A stretch of DNA of 34,661 bases from Bacillota bacterium (GTDB lineage: Bacteria > Bacillota > Limnochordia > DUMW01). Position 1 is the first letter of the stretch. Each line of letters starts with the position of its first letter. The stretch covers positions 1 through 34,661 of the forward strand of contig DUMW01000064.1 of the NCBI GenBank assembly GCA_012839765.1. Reading direction: 5' to 3'. Position numbers and translations under genes: made by a program. The notes below the pieces were generated by a model. The model did no database searches. It saw only the letters and a program-made list of their open reading frames with translations, and was not told the origin of the DNA. This document shows, in pieces, positions 23,244 through 32,763 of this stretch.

Positions 23244-26200
23244 ATGATGCGCTTATCATGGCAGGTTTTGCTATTGGGGGCAATACTAGTGGTTTTTGCG
23301 GGTGGAGCAGTGGCTCAGCAGGTCGAACCCCAGATTATCTACCTGGAAACCTTTTCCGGTGATGGTCTGCTGGATTTACAGGATCGGAGTCCGGACGTTA
23401 GCTTGACCGGTGCCCGATGGATTACCCCAGCCATCTCCGGCACACCCAACTGGAAGGCGGATGGTACCATCTCCAGGCCAGTATCCAATCAGAACAGGAA
23501 TGCCTTCTTGCCCTTTGTACCAGAGCAGGGCTGGGTTTACCGTCTTTCTTTGGAAGTGAACCCCACCGAAGGGAATGCGCCGGCAGAATGGTTCGGACTG
23601 GGATTCACCCAGGATTGCCTGGAAACCATCATCTTCTCTCACGATACCGTCGGTGCGGGGCCTTGGATGCTCCAGTCCTGGGATCGCAGTCTGCCGGGCA
23701 ATACCTTCAGTGGCCCTGGGGTTGTTGGTCAACAGAATCACTCCACTAGTGCTGGTTGGGTGAAGATGGAAGTGGTTTTGGATACCACCCAGGAGCAGTG
23801 GTCTGCGGAATGGTACTGCAATGATCAACTGGTAAGGACGTATACATACTTGAGGCAACCAACGATTAACTACGTGGGTTTTGGTGCTATGCGGCAAGCC
23901 GCCGGTGCTGTACGGAACTTTCAACTGGTGGGGATCCCCGCGGCGATGGACGCCAAAACAGTAGAAACGGAGGCTGGGCCGGAGGTACCGGTGACAGCAG
24001 ATCTCCCGCGGTTGGGCGGTCCGACCCCGCAGCCTAGATTCGTTGATGAGCCTATTCCCACGGAGCCTCGCCAGAAGGAGATTCCCTTGATTGTGCACCG
24101 CATGCCCTCGATGCCCACCAATGTGATTTCCCGGGCCGGTCGGTTCAACTACGCAGATGAGAGTCTACTTGAGGTGGAGGCAACCATTGAAGAAGAATTC
24201 GGCAGGATCGCGGAGTGCGGTGCCACCGCGGTGATGGTGGATCGGGCCTATGCCCAGTACGCGGAAGCTGCCACCAAGGCGGGGCTAAAGATTCTGTTGA
24301 TGATCAATGTGCAGCAGATTGTCCTGGGCAACTTTCAGATCCCCGAGACCCCGGAGGGGGTAGCTGATTATCTGATCCGGGAGCTTGAGAGTGTGAAAGC
24401 GGTTTGGGATGCTATGTACAAGAGGGACGGCAGGATTGTGGTCTGGGTGTATTCGGCACCCCGCTTTCCCGCAGAGTTCTATCGGGAAGTGTTGTCCATT
24501 GTCCGGGACGCAGGATACGACCCCTTTGTGCTTTATCATACCCAGTATCAACTGCAGAAGACCGAAAGCGAAGTGGCCAAGTATCTTGAAGTCTTTGATG
24601 GTGTTTTGATCTGGGCCAATAGTACCGAGGAAACCCGCCAGACGCTGGACTTGGTGATCCCTGCCCGGGACCAGATTTTGCGGGAAACCGGTGTCAGGAA
24701 AGCGGTGATGCTGACGGCTAAGCCGGGACATTGGCGGCCGGAGCGGGGCCTTGTTATTGATCCCCGTGGTACTGCAGAGTTTCGCCAGACGGTGGATTTC
24801 GTCTACAAGTATGACCTCGACGGTCTACACGTGGAAAGCTGGAATGACTTTAGTGAAAACCATCATATGCAGCCCACGGTAATGAAGTCCACAGTGCTGG
24901 CGGACCTGATGTACTATTATGGGCGGCTTGGCATGGGCGAGTTAGCTACCTTGCCGGAACCGGGTCTATACGTTAGCCATCGTAGAGAAATAGTTCTGGG
25001 TGAATACTTCCAATGCGAAGTAATGTATTTGCCCGTAGCAGCCCAAGGAACCAGGACCATCCGTCTGGTGGTGCGTCGGCAGGATGGGGAGGTTGTGTAT
25101 GCTTCGGAGCCATGGACCGTGGAGAATTTGGCCGCAGGGGTGAGGACCTTCAATATCCCCACTGCCACTTTGGGTCCTACGGATGTGTTGTTGCCAGCTG
25201 TGGAGGTTAACGGAGAAGAAATTGCCACCGCGAGTTTTTGCTTAGTGAGCTCCAGTCGGATTCAGCAGCCTTTCACCATGCACGTGGCATTGTCTCAGGT
25301 GCTCCGTCCTATCGAAGTGGAGTTCACCATCGACGGCTACGGACCAGGGGAGACCTTTACAAGTACTGCTCCCAGGGAAGCGGTGATCAAGGTAAGTACT
25401 GATCAGAAGCTGCAGCGCATCGAGATTTTGAAGAATTACCTGCCGGTTTTCAGTGCCGATTTCGATCGGGAGATGCAGGTGCGATCTGGGAACCAGGATT
25501 ACCAGGTGGTGAGGTTTTCTTGGAGCATGCCAGTTCCGGGGGATGAACAGTATTCCAACGATTTTACCAATGGTTCTATTCGCATAACAAATGGGCGGGC
25601 GATCAGTGCCTTTGAAGTGGCCAGAGCCCAATCTTGTCTAAAATGGGCAACCTATGCCCAGTGGCTATCTTACCGGGCGGCCAATGACGCGGTGGAGATG
25701 GTCTTTCTGGGGGATGAAAGGACCGTGTTCACGGTGGAGATTCCCCTCCAAGGGTTCTCGGTGGATGTGCCCTGGGCCGAGGTGGTAGAAAAAGGACGGA
25801 TCGAGTACTTGATCCATCCCTGGGCGCGACTGTTGGTGGAACGGATCCCAGGTCCCACGGGCAATCCGTGGTCCATTGGAGTGACGGATTACACCAAGAC
25901 GATTCTTTTACCCCAGTGGGATGATCAGGCCTGGAACGTGTATTACCTCCGTCTCATTACCGAAGACGGTGCCATCTACCGCAGCGCTCCCATTCAGGTG
26001 ACCCCCTATGACTTGAAGGAAACTGTCGATGCCTACATCTGGGATGTGGAAACTCAACAGCGTGTCCGCATCTCCGCCCCCAAAGCCCAGCTTTTAGACG
26101 TGACGTGGGATTTGGGAACCAATACCCGAATGATCCCTGATGTGCACGGTGTTGGGTTTGATCTGGAACTGGGAGGCCGTTTTGTGCGGGAGGGGAGGTA

Positions 26201-26738
26201 CAGCCCAAACCAGGTGCCCGTTGTCACCCACGACAGTGTCTTCGGTGCAGTCCTCGCCTTTGACGGTAACGACGTCTTGATGACCAATGCCCAACTGACA
26301 CCCCTAGGTTGTTGGGGTGTGGATCTTTGGATTAAGCCTACCAAGGTGGGTACTGGTTCCCAGCAGTACATTTTCCAACCCAATGAGACGTTGTTTCTAA
26401 CCCTGCAACCCGATGGCACCATCGGGGCCAGGTTTGGGGACCGTGCCGGGTTGATGTCTTTGCGCGGAACTACTATCCTGAAGGAACATGAGTGGTACCG
26501 GATCACCTTTGTATATGATCTGACCAAGGCGGTACTGATGGTGGACGGAAGGATTGAGGCTGTTGTACCGGTCCACGGTCTGCGGGAACGGATTACGGGT
26601 TTGACCAGTATCGGTGCCTATGTTCAGGATTCCGCCAGCCTGCAACCCGCTAGCCAGGGCTTCCATGGGTTCCTTGGTCCCATCAAGATTGTGACCAGTG
26701 CCCAAGAAATAGATGAACTGCTGCGTTTGGCCGATTAA
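23244..26738 (+). CDS. Large secreted protein: family-A module, GH71/GH99-like domain and LamG-like C-terminus
   Basis: This 1164-residue protein has a signal peptide (VAQ-type cleavage near residue 25). Residues about 28-230 are a family-A module like those of the two preceding genes. A linker rich in Pro and acidic residues follows. Residues about 265-560 resemble the GH71/GH99 TIM-barrel group: the segment HVESWNDFSENHHMQPT matches the WN-[ED]-x-x-E-x-x-x-x-EP signature, with Glu538 a candidate catalytic residue. Residues about 570-980 look like beta-sandwich domains, and about 985-1164 a LamG-like domain. The GH71/99 group cuts alpha-glucan or alpha-mannan linkages internally. ATG 23244 has AAGGGAG 6 bases upstream. 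It is the largest gene of its operon. Confidence 0.75.
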   Translation: MMRLSWQVLLLGAILVVFAGGAVAQQVEPQIIYLETFSGDGLLDLQDRSPDVSLTGARWITPAISGTPNWKADGTISRPVSNQNRNAFLPFVPEQGWVYRLSLEVNPTEGNAPAEWFGLGFTQDCLETIIFSHDTVGAGPWMLQSWDRSLPGNTFSGPGVVGQQNHSTSAGWVKMEVVLDTTQEQWSAEWYCNDQLVRTYTYLRQPTINYVGFGAMRQAAGAVRNFQLVGIPAAMDAKTVETEAGPEVPVTADLPRLGGPTPQPRFVDEPIPTEPRQKEIPLIVHRMPSMPTNVISRAGRFNYADESLLEVEATIEEEFGRIAECGATAVMVDRAYAQYAEAATKAGLKILLMINVQQIVLGNFQIPETPEGVADYLIRELESVKAVWDAMYKRDGRIVVWVYSAPRFPAEFYREVLSIVRDAGYDPFVLYHTQYQLQKTESEVAKYLEVFDGVLIWANSTEETRQTLDLVIPARDQILRETGVRKAVMLTAKPGHWRPERGLVIDPRGTAEFRQTVDFVYKYDLDGLHVESWNDFSENHHMQPTVMKSTVLADLMYYYGRLGMGELATLPEPGLYVSHRREIVLGEYFQCEVMYLPVAAQGTRTIRLVVRRQDGEVVYASEPWTVENLAAGVRTFNIPTATLGPTDVLLPAVEVNGEEIATASFCLVSSSRIQQPFTMHVALSQVLRPIEVEFTIDGYGPGETFTSTAPREAVIKVSTDQKLQRIEILKNYLPVFSADFDREMQVRSGNQDYQVVRFSWSMPVPGDEQYSNDFTNGSIRITNGRAISAFEVARAQSCLKWATYAQWLSYRAANDAVEMVFLGDERTVFTVEIPLQGFSVDVPWAEVVEKGRIEYLIHPWARLLVERIPGPTGNPWSIGVTDYTKTILLPQWDDQAWNVYYLRLITEDGAIYRSAPIQVTPYDLKETVDAYIWDVETQQRVRISAPKAQLLDVTWDLGTNTRMIPDVHGVGFDLELGGRFVREGRYSPNQVPVVTHDSVFGAVLAFDGNDVLMTNAQLTPLGCWGVDLWIKPTKVGTGSQQYIFQPNETLFLTLQPDGTIGARFGDRAGLMSLRGTTILKEHEWYRITFVYDLTKAVLMVDGRIEAVVPVHGLRERITGLTSIGAYVQDSASLQPASQGFHGFLGPIKIVTSAQEIDELLRLAD

Positions 26739-26793
26739 CAACTGTGGACTTCGCCGGAAGAAGCCGGACAAATCCTTTACGAAAGGATGATCC

Positions 26794-28038
26794 ATGATGT
26801 TGCGTAGGGTATTGTCTATCGTGGTAATCGTGCTGTGTCTTGCCAGCTCCTTCGGGACCAGTGCCAAGACACTGCGTATGGCCGCCTGGTTTGAGGAGCC
26901 CGCGGACCTCATTGAGGCCTTTGAAGAGGCGACCGGCATTACAGTGGAGTATACCTATGTACCGGATAGCCGTGCCTATCTGGAAAAGGTTACTCTGTGG
27001 GCCATCAGTGGTACGCTGCCCGATGTGCTGTATATTCCCTATTGGGGACTTTTTCCCATGACCGATGTGGGGGTGCTACATCCCCTCGATGGTTTTCTCT
27101 CGGAGGACTTTGAAGGGGATTTTCTTCCCCAAGGTATTCTCAGCTTTCAGCGGGACGGGAGACAGTTTGGGATGCCGTGGGAACTGAACCCGATGGTGAT
27201 CATCTATGACCAGCGGATCTTTGAGCGCTATGCTCTCGCTACTCCCGATGACTACGTTCGGAACGATGATTGGAATGCGGAATCCTTGGTGGAAAGTGCG
27301 CGGAAAACCACCAAGCTGACTCCGGACCGGACCAACTTCGAGACTATAGGGTTGGTTACGTGGTCAAACGCGATCAACAGGTTCACCTCTTTCATTTGGG
27401 TCTTTGGCGGCGATGTTCTTGCTGAGGACGGGGCCACTGTTCTCCTGGATCAACCTGGCTCCATTGCCGCTTTGGAACAGCTGGCTTCCCTTTTCCAGGA
27501 AGAACGGGTGTTCATGGCCACAGGACAACGCGGTAGATACGGTCTAGAATTCATGGAGATTCTGGCTGGGGATATAACCGCTATGCGCGGTGCGGACATT
27601 CCCTTGTTGAACAACATCCGGATGGAGAATTCGGACCTGGCCCGTAACGTAGGGGTGGTACCGATGCCCTTGGCTCCGGACGGAGCTCCCACCAGTGGGC
27701 TAATTGTTCATGGCATTGGGATCGCCGCTTCTTCTGAACAGAAGGAGGAGGCGTGGCAGTTCATTGAGTTTGCCATGAACAACGTAGCGCAGAATGCTTC
27801 CATCCCCGCAAGACAATCCCAAGTGGCGGACTGGATTGATTACATTTCCCGTGAATATGGTTTCAATGTGATGAATTACGTCCAGGGATTGGAAAAGAAC
27901 CTCCGCTTGCAGCCGAGAGCCATCAACGATCAAGTGGAGGCGATCCTGAACACCTACGTGGACCGCATACTCACCCAAGGTGTGCCAGTTGTAACCGCGG
28001 TGGAGAATGCCATTAGAGAGATCGGAGCCATACTGTAG
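26794..28038 (+). CDS. Secreted extracellular solute-binding protein (sugar type), paralog B
   Basis: This 414-residue binding protein has a signal peptide with a probable SPase I site at TSA|KT. It shares ITVEYTYVPDSRAYLEKV, SGTLPDVLYIPYWGL and VQ-type C-terminal segments with the proteins at 19276 and 28242; the closest by eye is 28242. It binds a sugar or oligosaccharide by family expectation. ATG 26794 follows GAAAGGAT. It ends the operon, followed by a terminator, so it is the second binding protein of one transcript. No transporter membrane subunit is nearby. Confidence 0.88.
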   Translation: MMLRRVLSIVVIVLCLASSFGTSAKTLRMAAWFEEPADLIEAFEEATGITVEYTYVPDSRAYLEKVTLWAISGTLPDVLYIPYWGLFPMTDVGVLHPLDGFLSEDFEGDFLPQGILSFQRDGRQFGMPWELNPMVIIYDQRIFERYALATPDDYVRNDDWNAESLVESARKTTKLTPDRTNFETIGLVTWSNAINRFTSFIWVFGGDVLAEDGATVLLDQPGSIAALEQLASLFQEERVFMATGQRGRYGLEFMEILAGDITAMRGADIPLLNNIRMENSDLARNVGVVPMPLAPDGAPTSGLIVHGIGIAASSEQKEEAWQFIEFAMNNVAQNASIPARQSQVADWIDYISREYGFNVMNYVQGLEKNLRLQPRAINDQVEAILNTYVDRILTQGVPVVTAVENAIREIGAIL

Positions 28039-28047
28039 GTTGGACTG

Positions 28048-28080
28048 AACCCCGGGGGCCACTAACCTCCGGGGTTTTCT
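28048..28080 (+). terminator. Intrinsic terminator after the second SBP-led operon
   Basis: AACCCCGG (28048-28055) pairs with CCGGGGTT (28069-28076), followed by TTCTC. It separates the operon from the next promoter about 70 bases downstream. The T run is short. Confidence 0.65.
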
Positions 28081-28142
28081 CAACCAAAAAAATTTCAATA
28101 GGGTGCAGGAATACCGTAATCCGAAGGCGAATTATATATTAG

Positions 28143-28167
28143 AGAACACGATTCTACTATAATGAAC
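28143..28167 (+). promoter_or_regulatory. Promoter -10 box with upstream GAAC-N3-ATTC operator candidate
   Basis: A perfect TATAAT (28158-28163) followed by GAAC lies 75 bases before the SBP start. GAAC-ACG-ATTC sits at 28144-28154, the same distance upstream of the -10 box as in the promoter at 19208. The region upstream is AT-rich with no convincing -35 box. Confidence 0.55.
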
Positions 28168-28241
28168 AGCGCGTTTGTATCAAGTGAGGGTTTTCTCTGC
28201 TGTACATAGTTATTGACAGAGTCCTACTGGGAGGGAAATTT

Positions 28242-29495
28242 ATGCGAAGAATGGAAAAAACGATGGTGTGCCTTGTGTTCATTGGTGTGCTTTTAATCGG
28301 CCAGGTGGCCGCAGCCAAGACTTTAACGATAGCCGGATGGTTCCCGGCGCCGGAGAAGTATATCGAAATGTTTGAAGAGCAGACGGGGATCGATGTGGAA
28401 TACATCTACGTTCCCGATAGCCGTGCCTATCTTGAGCGGGTGGTGCTGTGGGGTATTGGCGACACGTTGCCGGATGTTCTTTTCGTTCCCTATTGGGGCG
28501 TTAACTCCCTGGCCAGTCACGGTCTTTTGCGTCCCATCGATGATCTGCTAGCCGCGGATGAAGCGTATCTGTTTGACTTCCTCCCCCAGGGCTTGGAAGC
28601 CTTCCGACGGGACGGCGGCCTTTACGGCTTACCTTTCGAGCTGAATCCGGACGTGGTCATCTTCGACCCCCGTCCCTTTGAGGAAAGGGCCGTGCTCACC
28701 CCCAGTCAGCAGGTGAAGAACGGTACCTGGACTCCCCAGAGCCTGGTGGACAGTGCTCGCAAGCTTACGGAGCTGACCCCCGATGAATCCACCTATATTT
28801 CCATCGGTATGGTCACTTGGTCAGATCAGTTGAACCGACTGGCTCCCTATGTCTGGATGTTCGGTGGGGAACTGGTGAGTGAGACCGGAGAGGAATTCCT
28901 CATCGGCACGATTGAGACCAAGGAAGCCTTGGAAGAGATCGCTAGATATTTTCAAGAAAAAATCTTCCTGTCGGTGGCCTACCGTACCGCCTACAACCTT
29001 GATCATTGGGAGATCCTCGTGGGCAATCGCACCGGAATGCGCGGTTGTGATATTCCTCTGCTGGGAGATATTGCTTCCCAAAATCCCCAGTTGGCGGCGG
29101 TGGTTGGTGTAGTGCCCTATCCTATGGGCATTAACGGCGAGCCCACCACCGGTTTGACCATCCACGGTGTAGGTATTACCCCCACCAGTCAACAGGTGGA
29201 GGAAGCGTGGTCCTTCATTCGTATGATCCTCGATGTTCCCTCGGATGGGGCATCGATCCCAGTACGGCAATCCCAATTCGGTGACTGGATCCAACGGGTG
29301 GACACCGCTTTCCCCGGCATCGATGCACTGTCCTTGATGCAGCAGTTGAATGCCGGGATGCGCCTGGGACCTCGGATCCTCAGCCAGGATATGGAGTATG
29401 TCGTGCGGACATACATTCACCGGGCTATGATCGGGCGCATTTCCGTGGTCCAGGCTATCGAAAACGCCTTGGCCCAACTGAGTGCCCTGCAGTAA
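28242..29495 (+). CDS. Secreted extracellular solute-binding protein (sugar type), paralog C
   Basis: This 417-residue protein has a signal peptide with a probable SPase I site at AAA|KT and no lipobox cysteine. It shares the opening EQTGIDVEYIYVPDSRAYLE, the DTLPDVLFVPYWGV segment and VRQSQFGDWI near the end with the paralog at 26794, and is less similar to the one at 19276. It is expected to bind oligosaccharides outside the membrane. ATG 28242 follows GGGAGGG at a suitable distance. It opens the third SBP-led cassette and again has no adjacent permease or ATPase. Confidence 0.88.
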   Translation: MRRMEKTMVCLVFIGVLLIGQVAAAKTLTIAGWFPAPEKYIEMFEEQTGIDVEYIYVPDSRAYLERVVLWGIGDTLPDVLFVPYWGVNSLASHGLLRPIDDLLAADEAYLFDFLPQGLEAFRRDGGLYGLPFELNPDVVIFDPRPFEERAVLTPSQQVKNGTWTPQSLVDSARKLTELTPDESTYISIGMVTWSDQLNRLAPYVWMFGGELVSETGEEFLIGTIETKEALEEIARYFQEKIFLSVAYRTAYNLDHWEILVGNRTGMRGCDIPLLGDIASQNPQLAAVVGVVPYPMGINGEPTTGLTIHGVGITPTSQQVEEAWSFIRMILDVPSDGASIPVRQSQFGDWIQRVDTAFPGIDALSLMQQLNAGMRLGPRILSQDMEYVVRTYIHRAMIGRISVVQAIENALAQLSALQ

Positions 29496-29582
29496 GAAGA
29501 GTGGTAACGTCCCTACCGGTGGGAGCAAAGGTGTGGTGATGAACCCGGAAAGGGCCGGCCTTGCAGAGAGGAGAAGGGTTCT

Positions 29583-30347
29583 TTGAAGGACTGTGGACAA
29601 CCGATCTTGGTTCTAATTGCGTTACTCTGGATGATCCTTGTTTCCGGGACTGTGGCCTGCGGGGCGGAGAAGGACGTGCTGTTTCACTTTATCCCGAGCG
29701 GAGCGGTGGGCAGCCCTGTGACGGTGCAGCGGGCCGATGGGGCTAACTTGGATGTCCTGCCCCGCACTACAGCCCGGACAGAGCTCACCTATGGTACGTC
29801 CAATCCCATCACTGGCAATCAGTCGATTGTCTTTCACAACCCCAATACGGGGAATGACAATGGTAGTTTCTTGTATGTGCCCAATCGGCGGGAACTGGAT
29901 CTGGCCTATCTGGATGAGTTTACCATCGAAGTAGTCCTTTGTCCCGGTGAGCTTAAGAACTGCGTGGTCCTGCGTCGGACCGCCCCTGGTTCGTCGGTGG
30001 GCTACGTCCTCGCCATACTGACTAACGGAGCCTTTCAGTTTGATCTAAACTCCGGCTGGGAACGGCTAACCCTTTCCAGTGCCGTGGGCATGATCCAGTT
30101 AGGTCAATGGTATCATGTGGCGGTGACTTGGGATGGGGTCAATGCTACCATGTATGTGGATGGTCGCCCCGTAGCCAGTGGGGTCTTTGCCGATTGGCTA
30201 GACCCGGTGGATGCGGTGTTGGGCATTGGGGCCATTGTGCGGGATCTTAACCTAAACAGTACCGGACAGTTCTTCCATGGGGAAATCAGTGAGATCCGGA
30301 TTACAGGTAAGGCCCTCGCCCCGGTGGAGTTCCTGCGGGTGCGTTAA
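29583..30347 (+). CDS. Secreted LamG-like (concanavalin-type) protein 1
   Basis: This 254-residue protein has a signal peptide ending near TVACGAE. The mature part shows the LamG/concanavalin pattern: FTIEVVLCPG, VVLRRTAPG, GQWYHVAVTWDG, ATMYVDGRPVASG, LGIGAIVRD and GQFFHGEISEIRI. Such domains bind glycans or proteins. TTG 29583 is chosen because GGAGAAGG lies about 5 bases upstream and the leader starts there. The gene lies between an SBP and a sialidase-like gene, and shares its fold with the proteins at 32764 and 33528. The ligand is unknown. Confidence 0.78.
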   Translation: MKDCGQPILVLIALLWMILVSGTVACGAEKDVLFHFIPSGAVGSPVTVQRADGANLDVLPRTTARTELTYGTSNPITGNQSIVFHNPNTGNDNGSFLYVPNRRELDLAYLDEFTIEVVLCPGELKNCVVLRRTAPGSSVGYVLAILTNGAFQFDLNSGWERLTLSSAVGMIQLGQWYHVAVTWDGVNATMYVDGRPVASGVFADWLDPVDAVLGIGAIVRDLNLNSTGQFFHGEISEIRITGKALAPVEFLRVR

Positions 30348-30350
30348 AGG

Positions 30351-32702
30351 ATGCGTTACAGACCGGCGAAAGGGGTATCGGGGTTGAATAGGGTGATGGT
30401 TGGTTTAGCGTTTACATTGTTGTTGGTGGGTGTAGTTTTTCCCCGTGGTCTTGCCGCCCAAGGGATTGAACCGGATATTGCGGCGGCAAGCAGTGACGTC
30501 TTTACGATTAGCAACTACTTCCGGTTTACACCGGCGGATCTTTCGGGATTCGGAGACCAGACGTTCATCCTCGGTGGCTTTGCCCATACCGCCGATGTTC
30601 AGGAAGTGGATGTGGCCTTTCGGTGGGTAAAAAGTACCGAAGGGTGGGTTCCCCTATGGAAGCTGCAGGTTGTGGCCCGAGGATGCTTGCCGGATAAGTA
30701 CCAGAACTACATGAAGGTGCAGGGGGAAGAACAGGTTATCGATCTTACGGTGGTGACGCCTAATCCCCAGGTGGACTACCGCGCGGATTGCGCCTTTGAC
30801 CTTACCCGAGGCCTGGCTTCCTTTGTCCTTGTGCGGTTGGACACCGGGGAGAAGGTTTACAGTTCTGTTTTTGAGTTGGAGGTCTTGCAGGAGGTGGCCT
30901 TCCCGCGCTGGGACGATCTGCCTGCGGGAAAGGTGAGTCTCAGTTCCACCTACGAGACGGCGGGGCTGCCCTTCTTGTTGAAGAAGGACTTGGTGTACCG
31001 GGTGGTGCGGGAGGAAGCGACGCGCTATACAATCCTGGGCCGAGAACCCATCTTTGTGGATGATCCGGTGGGGCTGTATGTCGATTGGCCGCAGCATCCC
31101 GTCGCGGGCAACATTGACGTAGAGCTTGTACACAATGGAGAAATCCGGCAAAGGGATAGTCTGGTTTGGGAGGAAAGGGATTTCTTACCTTTCGAGCTAC
31201 CCATCGGTTCTTCCCAGGTGGTGGTGGCAGCTTCCTTCGATGGGTATAGGGAGGTGTTGGGTGTAACGCCGATGATGGTGTACGCCGGTGAAGTAAAGGT
31301 GCAAATTGGGCGTTTGGAGGTCCCCGGGCAGTGGACGGTACCCAGTCAGGTGAGCTGGCGGTTTGCCGAGGGAAACCAGGAAAGCATCACAGGGCAGGTC
31401 CGGTTACTGTCTGATGTGGAACTGACTGGAGTAAACTTACAACTGCAACTGCGGGACGCCAAAGGTAAAGTGGTGAGGACCGTCTTTGAGCGGCCGGTGG
31501 ACTTGGTGGCCGGCGAGCCTGCCATTTTCGACTTTAACCTTTCAGGTTTGGAACCAGGGGAATCGTTGGAGCTGGTTCCGGTGCTTGGAAGTTCCTCCAT
31601 TAATGTGATGTATCGGACCACGGTGTGGCTAGAGACTGCTCCCGCCTATTTCAGCCTGCCAAGGCCCGAGCGGGGACGGGTGGATCTTCCCTTTGTTGAA
31701 GGGGTGGAGCACTATCTGATCTATGAGGGCAGTGCACCCGATTCCCGGTTCAATCACGTGCCGCGAATTCTCTATCATGGGGGGGTCTTCTACGCCTGTT
31801 GGAACACCCATCCCCGGGATGAGGATGCGCCCGGTATGTATCCCTTAGCGGCCATTTCTAGGGACGGCAAGAACTGGAGCAGTGCTTTTGAGCTTTTCCC
31901 CGCTTTGGGACCGGTGGGCTGGGGACAAAGCAGTGGGGTATGGGTGACGATCCAACCGGTGGACTACGCGGAAAGCTGGGTCGTGGTGGATGATGTGGTA
32001 TATAGTACTGCCACCATCTATGAGTGGGTGGATGGCGGGCGCAATAAACTGGGGGTTATTGCCCGGTCCGTCGGTCCGGACGGATCCTTGGGTCCCATCT
32101 TCTGGCTTTTGGGGGACTCCATCAACCAGCAGAAACTGTCCATGACCTTCCCCGATGCCCGGGATCCCGAGGTGGCTCCCTTGGTGCAGAAACTACAAAA
32201 GAACCTGCTTCGCATGTGGAGTTCCAAGGAATATACCGCCGCGGACGGGCATCGTTTGACAGAGCTCACCTACTATACCAGGCCCGACGGGGTAATGACC
32301 ACCCTGGGCCGGGATCTAAACTGGTCCTATGGATTGCTCTATGCCTGTCACAGCTATGACGGGGGAGTCACTTGGACACCAATGTTGCGGACAAATATTC
32401 CCGATTGTCCCTCGATGAGCAACGCCGGGACTCTGCCCGACGGTGGGGTTTACCTGATTCACAATCCGGTTTATCTCCAGCGGGATCCGTTGATCATCAG
32501 TCTATCTAAGGATGGAGTGAATTTTGACAGGGCAGCGGTAATCCGTAGTAACGCGCCGCCGAGCCGTTATACCGGCATTGGCAAAGGGGATGGGTATCAG
32601 TACCCAGCTTCGGTTATTGCCGAGGGAGCCCTTTGGGTTATCCATTCCATCAACAAGGAGGACATTGCCATCAGCCGGATTCCCTTGGAGTCTCTGCAGT
32701 GA
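30351..32702 (+). CDS. Large secreted sialidase-superfamily (Asp-box) protein
   Basis: This 783-residue protein has a signal peptide (cleavage near LAA|QG). The N-terminal half (about residues 40-440) is beta-rich, probably several Ig-like domains with no family I can name. From about residue 460 it resembles a sialidase-type propeller, with Asp-box-like segments SRDGKNWSS, SYDGGVTWTP and SKDGVNFDR. The catalytic Arg triad of true sialidases cannot be assigned, so hydrolase, lyase or pure binding roles are possible. It begins 3 bases after the LamG gene stop, so translation is probably coupled. ATG 30351 has a weak ribosome site; TTG 30384 with AAAGGGG upstream is a real alternative. Confidence 0.7.
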   Translation: MRYRPAKGVSGLNRVMVGLAFTLLLVGVVFPRGLAAQGIEPDIAAASSDVFTISNYFRFTPADLSGFGDQTFILGGFAHTADVQEVDVAFRWVKSTEGWVPLWKLQVVARGCLPDKYQNYMKVQGEEQVIDLTVVTPNPQVDYRADCAFDLTRGLASFVLVRLDTGEKVYSSVFELEVLQEVAFPRWDDLPAGKVSLSSTYETAGLPFLLKKDLVYRVVREEATRYTILGREPIFVDDPVGLYVDWPQHPVAGNIDVELVHNGEIRQRDSLVWEERDFLPFELPIGSSQVVVAASFDGYREVLGVTPMMVYAGEVKVQIGRLEVPGQWTVPSQVSWRFAEGNQESITGQVRLLSDVELTGVNLQLQLRDAKGKVVRTVFERPVDLVAGEPAIFDFNLSGLEPGESLELVPVLGSSSINVMYRTTVWLETAPAYFSLPRPERGRVDLPFVEGVEHYLIYEGSAPDSRFNHVPRILYHGGVFYACWNTHPRDEDAPGMYPLAAISRDGKNWSSAFELFPALGPVGWGQSSGVWVTIQPVDYAESWVVVDDVVYSTATIYEWVDGGRNKLGVIARSVGPDGSLGPIFWLLGDSINQQKLSMTFPDARDPEVAPLVQKLQKNLLRMWSSKEYTAADGHRLTELTYYTRPDGVMTTLGRDLNWSYGLLYACHSYDGGVTWTPMLRTNIPDCPSMSNAGTLPDGGVYLIHNPVYLQRDPLIISLSKDGVNFDRAAVIRSNAPPSRYTGIGKGDGYQYPASVIAEGALWVIHSINKEDIAISRIPLESLQ

Positions 32703-32763
32703 GACGAATCTGTATCAAGAGGGCAGCTTTGCCCACAACCAAAAGAAGGGAGTGACAAAAGGA

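Noticed and set aside
28212-28217. Perfect TTGACA before the SBP gene at 28242
   Set aside because: The matching -10 position falls in the ribosome-binding region with no TATAAT-like box; the TATAAT at 28158 is a better call.
29583-29670. Lipoprotein assignment for LamG protein 1 (TVAC near the leader end)
   Set aside because: Thr at the -3 position does not fit a good lipobox, so it is listed simply as secreted.
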